Below, one piece after another: positions 23,735 through 32,415 of a stretch of DNA of 37,650 nt (its first letter is position 1; the number at the start of each line of letters is the position of its first letter). The position numbers and the translations under genes are program-made. This DNA comes from AP-15 sp035503615 (GTDB taxonomy: Bacteria > Pseudomonadota > Alphaproteobacteria > ATCC43930 > CGMCC-115725), in contig DATJTI010000002.1 in the NCBI GenBank assembly GCA_035503615.1, positions 1 to 37,650 of the forward strand. The letters are read 5' to 3'. The notes below the pieces were generated by a model. It was given only the letters and a program-made list of their open reading frames with translations, was not told where the DNA came from and did no database searches.

Positions 23735-24352
23735 ATGCCTATGCACAAGGTGGAAGTCGATGACGAGGTGTTCGCCTTGGTGCAGAGCCATGCCGTACCG
23801 CTTGTCGACAGCTTCAACTCGGCGCTTCGGCGCCTTTTGTCTTCAGGTGAACTGACGAAACGCAAGGGCCAGCCCGCGCAGACGACTGGTTCAGTCAAGG
23901 ACCTTGAGGGGTACCGGCACCCGCACGGAACGCCACAGGCGCTAAGTCAAGTTTTGGATGTGGTGCGACTGGTACACGGCGGAAGTGATACCAGGAGTGA
24001 AGCGACGCGACGGATCGCCGCGACCCTTGATATCGCCCCGCAAACCGTTCTCGACAAGTATACGCGTCAGTTGGGGTTGACGGCGGTTCAGTTTGATCGC
24101 CTCCTTGCGCCTGAGCGCTGCGAGGAGTTACGAAAGTTGTTGCATTCCAAGTTTCCAGAACATCTCAATACCATTGATCATGTTTTTATCATGAGCCGCA
24201 CCGTCTGGAATATCTCGCGGCGAGAACATCTACTCGATATTGCCGACCGTTTGTTTGGACCGGAAAATGGGGTTGAGTTGACTATTCCGCACCGCGGGAC
24301 CCTCCCGAGCCGGCCCCCGCCCGATTTCCCTGAGCTCGGGCAAAACCGGTGA
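23735..24352 (+). CDS. Long antitoxin-like protein with SeqA-like N-terminus
   Basis: A 205-residue protein that I cannot assign to a standard antitoxin family. Residues 4-35 (KVEVDDEVFALVQSH, then ALRRLL) closely resemble the start of SeqA, a ribbon-helix-helix-type dimerisation segment. After a polar linker, residues about 65-150 form a helical domain with DTRSEATRRIAATLDIAPQT and KYTRQLGL, which looks like a helix-turn-helix-type module. The C-terminal tail is proline-rich. Its end overlaps the PIN toxin by four bases (GTGA), the classic antitoxin-toxin arrangement, so I infer an antitoxin and autoregulator. VapB/FitA partners usually have 70-90 residues, so this is more than twice as long. 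GAGGT six bases before ATG 23735 supports the start. Base composition is clearly lower in GC than its neighbours, suggesting transfer. Confidence 0.7.
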   Translation: MPMHKVEVDDEVFALVQSHAVPLVDSFNSALRRLLSSGELTKRKGQPAQTTGSVKDLEGYRHPHGTPQALSQVLDVVRLVHGGSDTRSEATRRIAATLDIAPQTVLDKYTRQLGLTAVQFDRLLAPERCEELRKLLHSKFPEHLNTIDHVFIMSRTVWNISRREHLLDIADRLFGPENGVELTIPHRGTLPSRPPPDFPELGQNR

Positions 24353-24783
24353 TCCTCCTTGATACCAATGTGATTTCCGAGCTAATCCGGCCTTCTCCCG
24401 ATATCGCAGTGCGGCAATTTCTGCTTAGCCGATCGTCAGACGAGCTGTTTACGTCTTCGGTTTGCGAGGCCGAGATCCGTTACGGGTTGGCCCGAATGGC
24501 GACTGGGCGCAGGCGCGAGGACCTGACCGCTCGGATCGCTGCTTTTCTGCTCAAAGCGTTTCCCGCGCGAATCCTGCCATTCGATACGGGGTGCGCGGCG
24601 CTATACGGTGAGATACGCGCGAGCCGCGAGGCTGCCGGCAGGCCGATTACGGTCGAAGATGCAATGATAGCGGCTACAGCTCGCGCGTACGGTGCCATTC
24701 TGGCAACCCGAAATCTAGCGGATTTTGACGGCGTCAGCATCCAAGTCATCAATCCATGGGTGCCTGCCGAACAAGCGGGGTAG
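24349..24783 (+). CDS. vapC: PIN-domain ribonuclease toxin, VapC/FitB-like
   Basis: A 144-residue PIN-domain protein of the VapC/FitB group, expected to cleave RNA with magnesium. The acidic set is complete: Asp5 in LLDTNVISEL, Glu42 in CEAEIRYGL, Asp104 in TVEDAMIAATA and Asp125 in ATRNLADF. The start is GTG 24349, whose GTGA overlaps the TGA of the upstream gene, so translation is coupled. No separate promoter is seen. The small hairpin after the stop may end the transcript. The toxin part is textbook, and the unusual part is its long partner. It remains an inference that the pair acts as a toxin-antitoxin system. Confidence 0.9.
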   Translation: MILLDTNVISELIRPSPDIAVRQFLLSRSSDELFTSSVCEAEIRYGLARMATGRRREDLTARIAAFLLKAFPARILPFDTGCAALYGEIRASREAAGRPITVEDAMIAATARAYGAILATRNLADFDGVSIQVINPWVPAEQAG

Positions 24784-24789
24784 CCCCCG
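24776..24789 (+). terminator. Small GC hairpin at the end of the toxin gene
   Basis: CGGGG (24776-24780) and CCCCG (24785-24789) pair around TAGC, which holds the toxin stop codon, and are followed by GTCTGTTT. The stem is only five pairs, so this is a weak terminator candidate between two convergent genes. Confidence 0.3.
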
Positions 24790-24798
24790 GTCTGTTTG

Positions 24799-25842
24799 TC
24801 ATGTCTCTAGCCTATACGCGGTTTTGGCGGCGCCGCTGTAGAGCGCGGTCTTCTCGGCGGCCGAGCAGCCCGAGGTGATGCGCTTGAACGCGTTCCACAT
24901 CACCGGATAGCTGCACATGCCTTTGTCGACCGGGAAATTGCTCTCGAACATCGAGCGCTGCGGGCCGAAGGCGGCAATGCAGGTCTCGATATAGGGCCGC
25001 CATGCCGTTTCGAGGTCCTGTGATGAAGGCGGCTCTGCGTTCTCAAAAAAGGTGAAGCCGGAAAGCTTCATGCCGAGTCCGCCCAGCTTGACGTAAGTGT
25101 TGGGCGAGGCGGCGGCGACTTCGTCGACCCCTTTCTTCCACGCGGCAAACGCTTCCTCGCGCTTGCCGGCATAGGGGCCGATCGCTAACGGACCCCCGAC
25201 ATGGTTCAAGACGATCACCGCCTGCGGAAAGGCACGCGCCAAGTCGGTCACATCGTCGAGCTGGGTCTGGAACAGCCAGGCGTCGAAGCTCAGCCCGAGC
25301 GAAGCCAGCCCGGCAAACCCCTCGCGGAAATTCCGGTCGCGATAAAGCCCCTGCGGCGCCCCCGAGCAGTAGATTTCGAGGCTCGGATCGGCATGCCAGG
25401 TGGCGCCGTTGCGGATCCCTTTGAACCGTCCGCCGGAGATCGTCACGTGCTGCTCGAGAATGCCCTTGGCGCGGCTGCCGATGCGCAAATCGACATTGCC
25501 GATGATGCCGGCGATGCAGCGTGTCTTGCCGTATTTGCCGGCGGCGCTCATCGCCGCGATGCCGTTGACGAACTCGGTCTCGCCGAGCGATTTCAGCTCC
25601 TGCGGGCCGTCGGCCCGGTACATCTCGCGGCATTCCTCGAAACAGGTCGCGGCGATGTTGTGGCCGCTGCCGACATCATCGAGCAGATCGGGAAACAAAT
25701 AGCGGTTGCCGGGCCGGTCCCACATGTGGTGGTGCGGATCGACGATCGGCAGATCCGGCTCGATGATCTCTTCGCGCCGCCGGTCGAGCCAATCGAGGCG
25801 GATCGGCGCATGGCGGCCAGGCGGGATCGCGGATTGCGGCAT
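24799..25842 (-). CDS. Amidohydrolase of the COG3618 (fuconolactonase-like) type
   Basis: TIM-barrel metal-dependent hydrolase of 347 residues. IVDPHHHMWD near residue 35 gives the first metal ligands, VILNHVGGPLA supplies a mid-barrel His, and FESNFPVDKG carries the C-terminal catalytic Asp. This pattern is that of COG3618, which contains L-fuconolactonase and 2-pyrone-4,6-dicarboxylate lactonase. A lactonase is therefore the likeliest activity, but the substrate is unknown. The sugar-acid enzymes at 13.4-19 kb make a sugar lactone thinkable, although the genes are 6 kb or more away. ATG 25842 has GGGAGGA eight bases upstream. It converges on the toxin gene and follows treY on the same strand. 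Confidence 0.85.
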   Translation of the reverse strand: MPQSAIPPGRHAPIRLDWLDRRREEIIEPDLPIVDPHHHMWDRPGNRYLFPDLLDDVGSGHNIAATCFEECREMYRADGPQELKSLGETEFVNGIAAMSAAGKYGKTRCIAGIIGNVDLRIGSRAKGILEQHVTISGGRFKGIRNGATWHADPSLEIYCSGAPQGLYRDRNFREGFAGLASLGLSFDAWLFQTQLDDVTDLARAFPQAVIVLNHVGGPLAIGPYAGKREEAFAAWKKGVDEVAAASPNTYVKLGGLGMKLSGFTFFENAEPPSSQDLETAWRPYIETCIAAFGPQRSMFESNFPVDKGMCSYPVMWNAFKRITSGCSAAEKTALYSGAAKTAYRLET

Positions 25843-25928
25843 GGTAGCTGTCCTCCCGAGGGTAGCTCTGATGCTCCCAACTCTGCCCCGCGATCGCGTC
25901 CGGCGCCACGGTTTTGATGCAGGTCCCG

Positions 25929-25948
25929 CCGGCCGGCGAAGCGGCCGG
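25929..25948 (-). terminator. Hairpin downstream of treY
   Basis: CCGGCCG (25929-25935) and CGGCCGG (25942-25948) form a perfect 7-bp stem with a six-base loop, 10 bases beyond the treY stop on the minus strand. No T tract follows, so termination strength is doubtful. The remaining gap to the amidohydrolase start is featureless. Confidence 0.4.
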
Positions 25949-25958
25949 TGATCGCCCG

Positions 25959-28760
25959 CTACGCCGCGCGATCCCGACCGAGGCCGGAAAAGATCGGTTC
26001 CGGCACCAGCACGGCAACCGGCAGGACCGCGAAAAGCTCGGCAGCGGCCCACATGCCGGCGCAAGCGGCAATCGGTCGCCCATCGAACAGGTTGACCCAT
26101 CGCTCGGTGCCAGGCGGTTCCGGCACGCCGCTATCGTCCCAATCCTCGAGGCTCACGCGGCGCGGAAAGAGCGCGGCGGCGATGACAATCGTCAGTTCGT
26201 CGCGCGCGCGGGAGAAGGCGCAAATGCGGTCGGCCGCCGGACCGGTCGCGGTCAGCGCGGCATAGGAGCCGAGCGCGAACAGATGGGGATGCTCGCGACG
26301 CAGCCGCAGCAGGTCGCAAACGAGACGCAACTTGATCGCCCCGCCGTGCCATTCCTCGAGTAGCAACCCGGGATCGTCGCGAAGGGCGCTGTGGTCGAGC
26401 AGATCACGGCGTCGCGCAAAATCCACCGCGCGGCGATTATCCGGATCGACCAGGCTGAAATCCCACAATTCGGCGCCTTGGTAGATGTCCGGGACGCCGG
26501 GAGCGGTCAGCTTCAGCACCGTCTGGACCAGGCTGTTGCGCATGCCGAGCGGCGCAAACCGTGCCGTGAACCCGGTGAAGGATTCGAGAAACGAGTTGGC
26601 CCGCGACGCGTCCAGCGCGTTGCGGATGAACCCCAGCACGGCATTCTCATAGGCGGCATCGGAAGGGGACCAGCTGGTATGAAGTTTCGCCTCGCGCATG
26701 GCCTTGATCATGGCGCCCTCGAGCCGGCTGCGAAACTCATCGACCGCCGCCGCGTCCGGAGGCTCGCCGGTCGACAATTCGGGCGGCCAGGCGCCAAACA
26801 GCAGCTGATAGAACGCATATTCGTCGTTGCGGTCGGGCGGGGCGTCGTCGCCCGACCCCGAGCTGCGCGCCCTTAGAATCCGGCTCCACGCGGTGACGTG
26901 CGCGGTCCATTCCTCGGCAATCTCGGCCAGCAGCGCGAGCCGTGCGCGCGTGTCTTCGCCGCGCTTCGTGTCGTGCGTCGAGGTGCCGAGCATGGCGTGC
27001 GGCAGCCGTCGCGCACGCTGCTCGTTCGCGTAATGAAAGGCGCCGAGACTGGTGCGGAACTGATCGGGGTGGCCGCCGACCTCATTCAGCGCCAGCATCC
27101 GGTTGTAACGGTAGAACGCCGTGTCCTCGAGCCCTTTGGCCATCACCGGACCGCTATATTGCTGCACGTGCATTGCCGCGCGCACGACCGCGACCCGGCT
27201 GAAACCGCTATGCGGCTCGGCCACCAGGTCGCAGGTCAGCAGCCGGTGCAGAAAATCGAAGACGCTCGGATCGAGTGCCGCTTCCTGGCGCCGCGCATGT
27301 GCCACCGCCCAATCGATGTCGCGACGATCGGCGTCGGTCGGCGGGCTGCCGTCGATATAGGTGCGGTAGACCGGAAAGCAGGCGATGATCTGCTTCAGCG
27401 CGCGCTGCAGGACATTGTTGGTGAAATCGGCGGTATGCGGATTGGCACGGGCGACGCGGCCGGCTTCGCGGCCAAGCACCGCGAGTTCGCTCGCCATCTC
27501 GTTTTCCATGATCCGCAGCTTGCAATCACGGACGATGTCGGGGAACGCCGATACGACGCCGGTGAAATCGACATAGAATTGGGTCAGCGGCTCCTCGCCG
27601 GCGGGATCGATCAGGAGGCCGGTGACGAGATTGGCGAATTCGTAGCCGGTGGTGCCGTCGACATTCCAGTCCTCGCGCAGGCTTTCGTGCGGCGCCAAAA
27701 TCTTTTCGACCACCAGGTAAAACGGCCGTGGCGCTTTGTCGCGCAGGCGCAGGCAATAGGCTTTCGGGTCGCGCAGGCCGTCGATGTGGTCGATGCGCAG
27801 ACCATCGAGAATGCCGTCTTCCAGCAATTTGAAGATCAGCGAATGGACGTGGTCGAAAAGTTCCGGCAATTCCATGCGGATGCCAGCGAGATCGTTGATG
27901 TTGAAAAATCGCCGGTAATTGATGTCGTCGGCGGCAACCCGGAAATGCGCCGCCCGCCAGAACTGCTGTTGGATCAACGCATCGAGATCACGCCAGCTCG
28001 ACAGGTCGCCGGGGGTGCCGTTGAAGCGGGCGGCCGCGTCCCAGGCCGCCGCCGCAATCTCGGGGTCGCTGCGGGCGAGCCCGGCAAGTTCCTCCTTCAG
28101 TTCGCCCGCTCGCCTGCGGATATGCGGCCGCCATGACGAGAGATGCGCGAAGGCGTCGCCGAGCCGTTCGAGATCGGGATGCGTGACGCCGAGAATGTCT
28201 CCATAATGCGCCGGGTTGATCGGCAGCTTGTGGCTGTCATAGGCCCAGACGGCAAAGCTTCCGGCCTCCGGCTCGAATTTGAGGCGCAGCCCGGCTGCTT
28301 CCAGAACCGCGCCATACTGGTCGCCAAGAAACGGCACCAGCAGCTTGTTTTGCAGATACCGGCGATCCGGCTCCCAATCGATGTCGAACCAGCCGGCGTA
28401 TTCCGATTCCGGCCCCCATTCGAGAACATCGAGCCACCACGGATTGTCCGCCCCTCCGACCCCCATGTGATTGGGGACAAAGTCGAGAACCTGTCCGAGC
28501 CGGTGCCGGCGAAAGGCCGCGACCATCTCTGCGAAGGATTGCGGACTGCCGAGCTCCGGGTTCAGTTCGGTATGACTGACGATGTCATAGCCATGCGTGC
28601 TGCCGGGACGGGCGCGCAGATAAGGCGAGGCGTAGACATGGCTGATGCCGAGCCTGGCGAGATAGGGCGCCAGCTCGGCCGCCTGCACAAACCCGAAATC
28701 CCTGGTAAATTGCAGCCGGTAGGTGGCGCGGGGGATCGGCTTTTCAGCGTCGGAGGTCAT
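25959..28760 (-). CDS. treY: Malto-oligosyltrehalose synthase
   Basis: GH13-family intramolecular transglycosylase of 933 residues that turns the reducing-end alpha-1,4 bond of maltodextrins into an alpha-1,1 bond, the first step of the TreY/TreZ trehalose route. Recognisable parts are TYRLQFTRDFGF at the start, VLDFVPNHMG at 91-100, the nucleophile region GLRIDHIDGLRDPKAY near 320, the acid in VEKILAPHE near 350, STHDTKRGED near 590 and ELWDFSLVDPDNRR near the end. Length is somewhat above the family norm of 700-900 because of long helical inserts. Its ATG overlaps the treZ stop (ATGA), so the two genes form a coupled operon. The debranching gene treX is not in the window. Confidence 0.96.
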   Translation of the reverse strand: MTSDAEKPIPRATYRLQFTRDFGFVQAAELAPYLARLGISHVYASPYLRARPGSTHGYDIVSHTELNPELGSPQSFAEMVAAFRRHRLGQVLDFVPNHMGVGGADNPWWLDVLEWGPESEYAGWFDIDWEPDRRYLQNKLLVPFLGDQYGAVLEAAGLRLKFEPEAGSFAVWAYDSHKLPINPAHYGDILGVTHPDLERLGDAFAHLSSWRPHIRRRAGELKEELAGLARSDPEIAAAAWDAAARFNGTPGDLSSWRDLDALIQQQFWRAAHFRVAADDINYRRFFNINDLAGIRMELPELFDHVHSLIFKLLEDGILDGLRIDHIDGLRDPKAYCLRLRDKAPRPFYLVVEKILAPHESLREDWNVDGTTGYEFANLVTGLLIDPAGEEPLTQFYVDFTGVVSAFPDIVRDCKLRIMENEMASELAVLGREAGRVARANPHTADFTNNVLQRALKQIIACFPVYRTYIDGSPPTDADRRDIDWAVAHARRQEAALDPSVFDFLHRLLTCDLVAEPHSGFSRVAVVRAAMHVQQYSGPVMAKGLEDTAFYRYNRMLALNEVGGHPDQFRTSLGAFHYANEQRARRLPHAMLGTSTHDTKRGEDTRARLALLAEIAEEWTAHVTAWSRILRARSSGSGDDAPPDRNDEYAFYQLLFGAWPPELSTGEPPDAAAVDEFRSRLEGAMIKAMREAKLHTSWSPSDAAYENAVLGFIRNALDASRANSFLESFTGFTARFAPLGMRNSLVQTVLKLTAPGVPDIYQGAELWDFSLVDPDNRRAVDFARRRDLLDHSALRDDPGLLLEEWHGGAIKLRLVCDLLRLRREHPHLFALGSYAALTATGPAADRICAFSRARDELTIVIAAALFPRRVSLEDWDDSGVPEPPGTERWVNLFDGRPIAACAGMWAAAELFAVLPVAVLVPEPIFSGLGRDRAA

Positions 28761-30634
28761 TGCCGACGGTCCAGACCATCGGCGTGCCGCTCCCCGATCG
28801 GTCGCATCTCAGCATCGGCCAAGCTCCAGGCGACGCTCCATCGGTCGAGCCGACCATCCTCGATCGATCCGACCCTGCACAGCATGCGGCCCGGCCGCTT
28901 TGGGAAACCGCCGAGCGGTGCGGCGGTGAGATTTGCCGCGAGGCTCAGCAGCGAGCCATCGCCGAGGCGCCAATCGACCACCACCGCGAGCTGGCCCAGG
29001 ATTTGATAGCGCCCACTATGGCCCGCCATGTCGCGCAGGCGCGGGACGATCTCGGTCCGCCGCAGCGACAGCAGATGCCGATAGAAGGCGAGCCACCGGG
29101 CATGATCGCCGGCCTCCGCCTCGTCCCATCGCAGCTTCGCCGACAGGAACGTCTCGGCGGCCGTCGGATCGGGGATGCGTTCGCGCTGCTGCGGATCACG
29201 AAACTCGGGAAACCGGGAAAATTCGGCGCGGCGCCCGTCGCGGACTGCGGCCGCCAGCTCACCGGTGAAATCGCAAAAGAACGGGAAAGGCTGCGCCGCC
29301 CCCCATTCCTCACCCATAAAGATCATCGGGATTTGCGGGGCTAAAAGATAGATCGCGGCGACCGCCCGCACCGCCTCAGCCGGGGCGAACATCGTCAGCC
29401 GCTCGCCAAAGGCGCGGTTGCCGACCTGGTCGTGGTTCTGGATAAAGCCGACAAACGCCTGCGGCGGCAGCTGCGCGCTGGGCTCGCCGCGCGGCGCGCC
29501 GCGATAGCGCATGAGTTCGCCCTGGAACGCGAAGCCCTGCGCCAAGGCCCGGCCGAGCTTGTCGCTGTCGCCCTGATATTCGGCGTAATAGCCGCTCTTC
29601 TCCCCGCTCGCCGCGGTGTGCAGCACATGGTGCAGGTCGTCGTTCCACTGCGCACTATAGCGTTCGGGCGCGCCATTCGCGTCGCGCCGCAGCCGGGACG
29701 CCTCGTTTGCTTCGTTTTCGAGGATCAGATGGATATGGCGGTCACCGGCCACCTGCCGGACCTCGCGGGCGATCGCGTCGAGGATGTGCTCCGCGCTAGT
29801 ATCGATAATCGCGTGGACCGCATCGAGCCGCAACCCGTCGAGATTGAATTCGGTGAGCCAATAGACCGCGTTTTCAACGATCATCGCCCGTACCGTCGGC
29901 GAGCCGGTACCATCGAAATTGACCGCATCGCCCCACGGCGTCTTGTGCCGTTCGGTAAAGACCGGCGCATAAGATGGCTGATAATGGCCGTCCGGCCCGA
30001 AATGATTGTAGACGACATCGAGCAGCACCGCGATGCCGCGCTGGTGGGCAGCGTCGATCAGCGCCTTCAGATCTTCGGGCCGGCCATAGGAGGAATCGGG
30101 GGCGAATAGCAGCACACCGTCATAACCCCAATTCCACCGGCCGGGAAAATCGGCGATCGGCATCAATTCGATCGCGGTGACGCCGAGGTCGCGCAGATAA
30201 TCGAGCCGCCCGATCGCCGACCGGAACGTGCCCTCGGCGGTAAACGCGCCGACATGCAGCTCGTAGATGACGCACTCTTCCCAAGGCCGGCCGTGCCAAA
30301 GGGCATCGTGCCATTGATAGTCGCCGGGATCGATGACTTCGCTCGGGCCGTGCACATCCCTCGGCTGAAAGCGGGAAGCCGGATCGGGAACGTGCAACCC
30401 GTCGGGCAGCACGAATTGATAGAGCGACCCGCGGCCGGCGGTCGGTGTCACGCGTTCGTGCCAGCCATCGCCTGTCGAGATCATTGCGAGCGCCGGGGCG
30501 CCTTCGGCCAGCTGCAATCGAATTTCTTGGTGCTTGGGTGCCCACAGCCGGAAACGGACACCGCCGGCAACGATTTCGGCGCCAAACGGCATCCGATGGT
30601 GTCGTTTCGTTCCGGTCGCTGAAGGAAGCAGCAT
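28757..30634 (-). CDS. treZ: Malto-oligosyltrehalose trehalohydrolase
   Basis: GH13 enzyme of 625 residues that releases trehalose from the product of TreY. An N-terminal beta-sandwich (VRFRLWAPKHQEIRLQL) is followed by the barrel with VVYNHFGPDG, nucleophile Asp in GLRLDAVHAI near 267, acid Glu in LILENEANEA near 304 and transition-state Asp in FIQNHDQVGNRAFGERL near 400. EEWGAAQPFPFFCDF is diagnostic for the family. ATG 30634 is chosen because GAGGT lies about 10 bases upstream. ATG 30592 (MPFGAEI) is nearer the family start and remains possible. It is the first gene of the treZ-treY operon and diverges from the GMC gene. Confidence 0.95.
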   Translation of the reverse strand: MLLPSATGTKRHHRMPFGAEIVAGGVRFRLWAPKHQEIRLQLAEGAPALAMISTGDGWHERVTPTAGRGSLYQFVLPDGLHVPDPASRFQPRDVHGPSEVIDPGDYQWHDALWHGRPWEECVIYELHVGAFTAEGTFRSAIGRLDYLRDLGVTAIELMPIADFPGRWNWGYDGVLLFAPDSSYGRPEDLKALIDAAHQRGIAVLLDVVYNHFGPDGHYQPSYAPVFTERHKTPWGDAVNFDGTGSPTVRAMIVENAVYWLTEFNLDGLRLDAVHAIIDTSAEHILDAIAREVRQVAGDRHIHLILENEANEASRLRRDANGAPERYSAQWNDDLHHVLHTAASGEKSGYYAEYQGDSDKLGRALAQGFAFQGELMRYRGAPRGEPSAQLPPQAFVGFIQNHDQVGNRAFGERLTMFAPAEAVRAVAAIYLLAPQIPMIFMGEEWGAAQPFPFFCDFTGELAAAVRDGRRAEFSRFPEFRDPQQRERIPDPTAAETFLSAKLRWDEAEAGDHARWLAFYRHLLSLRRTEIVPRLRDMAGHSGRYQILGQLAVVVDWRLGDGSLLSLAANLTAAPLGGFPKRPGRMLCRVGSIEDGRLDRWSVAWSLADAEMRPIGERHADGLDRRQ

Positions 30635-30808
30635 TGCGCAATGACCTCGCTGGCTGTGGGGCCACGCGTCGAACTACCGAACGAGGTCAACGCTTTTGCC
30701 TGATCCATGGTTCCGCGCATCCGTTGCTGCGCCGGCAATCATAACGCCGCCGCATTGCATCGAGGGTGCCGGCCGAGTCATGTTGTGCCCAGCAAAAGGA
30801 AGACCGTC

Positions 30809-32407
30809 ATGAACGATCCTGTTGATGTGCTGATCATCGGCGCCGGCGCGTCCGGTGCCGCGGTGGCCTGGAGCCTCGCCGAGACCAGGATGCACATCCT
30901 CTGCCTCGAGCAGGGCGGCTGGATGAACCCGGCGACCTATCCGAGCACCGGTCGCGACTGGGAAGCGCGCTTTTATGGCGACTATTCGCCGAGCCCCAAT
31001 ATCCGCGCCCGGCCCGAGGACTACCCGGTCAATGACGACAATTCACCGATCAAGGTGGTGAACTTCAACGGTGTCGGCGGCGGCACGGTCATGTACACGG
31101 CACATTTCCCGCGCCTGCATCCTTCCGATTTCCGGGTCAAGAGCCTCGACGGCGTGGCCGAGGACTGGCCGATCGACTATGACACGCTGGCGCCGTTTTT
31201 CGCCGAGAACGACCGCATCATGGGCGTCTCCGGGCTCGCCGGCGATCCCGCGGTGCCGCCGCGCAATCCGCCGATGCCGCCGCTGCCATTGGGCCGCTCC
31301 GGCACGCTGCTGGCAAAGGCGGTGAACCGGCTCGGCTGGCATTGGTGGCCGTCCGACACCGCGGTCGCGACGGTGGATTACGAGGGCCGGGCGCGCTGCA
31401 TCAATCTCGGGCATTGCACCCCGGCCTGCGCGCAAGGGGCAAAAGCGAGCACCGACATCACCTATTGGCCGGCAGCGCTGCGCGCCGGGGTCGAGCTGCG
31501 CACCCATTGCCGGGTCCGCGAGATCACGACCGACGAGCACGGCATGGCCGCCGGTGTCGTCTATTACGATGCCGCCGGCGTCGAGCAGTTTCAGGCGGCG
31601 CATGTGGTGGTGCTCGCCTGCAATGGTGTCGGCACGCCGCGGCTGCTGCTGAACTCGGCCTCCGGACGCTTCCCCAACGGACTCGCCAATTCGAGCGGTC
31701 TCGTCGGGAGGAACCTGATGTTCCATCCCTATGCCCAGGTTTATGGCTATGTCGCCGAGGAGACCGACAGCAACCGGGCGCCGCCGACCTGCCTGTGGAG
31801 CAAGGAATTCTACGAAACCGATCGGTCGCGCGGCTTTGTGCGCGGCTATACGTTCCAGTTCGGCCGCGGCGTCGGACCGGTCATGGAAGCGGTCACCAGC
31901 GAGCAGAAGGGCCTGATCCCATGGGGTCCCGGCCATCATGCCGCCTTCCGCCGGCTCAACGGTCACCGGTTGACCTTGTCGGCGATCTGCGAGGATTTGC
32001 CCGAGGAATGCAACCGCGTGACGCTCGATCCGGTGCTGAAGGACAGCTACGGCATCCCGGCGCCGCGGATCGGCTACACGATCGGCGAGAACTCGGCGCG
32101 GATGATGGAGCACGGCATCGCTCGCGCGAAAGAGATCCTCGCCGCGGCGGAGGCAACCGACATCTGCGTCAACAGCCCGATCGTCCAGGGCGGCTGGCAT
32201 CTTTTGGGGACTGCGCGCATGGGCACCGACCCGGATCGCTCGGTGGTCAACGGCTGGGGCCGGTCACACGATGTGAAAAACCTTTTTATCGTCGATGGCA
32301 GCCTGTTTGTTACCTCCGGCGGGGTCAACCCGACCTCGACGATCCAGGCGCTGGCGCTCTATGTCGCCGACCAGATGAAACAGCGTCTCGCCAATCTGTT
32401 TGATTGA
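30809..32407 (+). CDS. GMC-family FAD oxidoreductase, gluconate 2-dehydrogenase large-subunit-like
   Basis: Flavoprotein of 532 residues with the FAD motif IGAGASGAAVAW at 10-21, GVGGGTVMYTAHFPR for flavin contact and the catalytic His in QGGWHLLGTARMG, paired with Asn in GGVNPTSTIQAL. The pattern matches large subunits of gluconate or 2-keto-gluconate dehydrogenase and of related alcohol or sugar dehydrogenases. A subunit-3-like gene follows after eight bases, which supports a heteromeric dehydrogenase. No cytochrome c subunit is present and the N-terminus has no signal peptide. The substrate is unknown. ATG 30809 has AAGGAAG about eight bases upstream. It is divergent from treZ over a 174-base gap. 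Confidence 0.88.
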   Translation: MNDPVDVLIIGAGASGAAVAWSLAETRMHILCLEQGGWMNPATYPSTGRDWEARFYGDYSPSPNIRARPEDYPVNDDNSPIKVVNFNGVGGGTVMYTAHFPRLHPSDFRVKSLDGVAEDWPIDYDTLAPFFAENDRIMGVSGLAGDPAVPPRNPPMPPLPLGRSGTLLAKAVNRLGWHWWPSDTAVATVDYEGRARCINLGHCTPACAQGAKASTDITYWPAALRAGVELRTHCRVREITTDEHGMAAGVVYYDAAGVEQFQAAHVVVLACNGVGTPRLLLNSASGRFPNGLANSSGLVGRNLMFHPYAQVYGYVAEETDSNRAPPTCLWSKEFYETDRSRGFVRGYTFQFGRGVGPVMEAVTSEQKGLIPWGPGHHAAFRRLNGHRLTLSAICEDLPEECNRVTLDPVLKDSYGIPAPRIGYTIGENSARMMEHGIARAKEILAAAEATDICVNSPIVQGGWHLLGTARMGTDPDRSVVNGWGRSHDVKNLFIVDGSLFVTSGGVNPTSTIQALALYVADQMKQRLANLFD

Positions 32408-32415
32408 GGCTCGTC

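Noticed and set aside
23642..24798. Complete mobile element carrying the PIN module
   Set aside because: No transposase, integrase, terminal inverted repeats or target duplication on both sides was seen.
25201..25917. Plus-strand open frame opposite the COG3618 gene
   Set aside because: It is an antisense frame of a clearly conserved hydrolase, with no motif of its own.
30635..30808. Sigma-70 promoter for treZ at a TTGACC in this gap
   Set aside because: The TTGACC is present on the minus strand, but no acceptable -10 hexamer is found 16-18 bases downstream.
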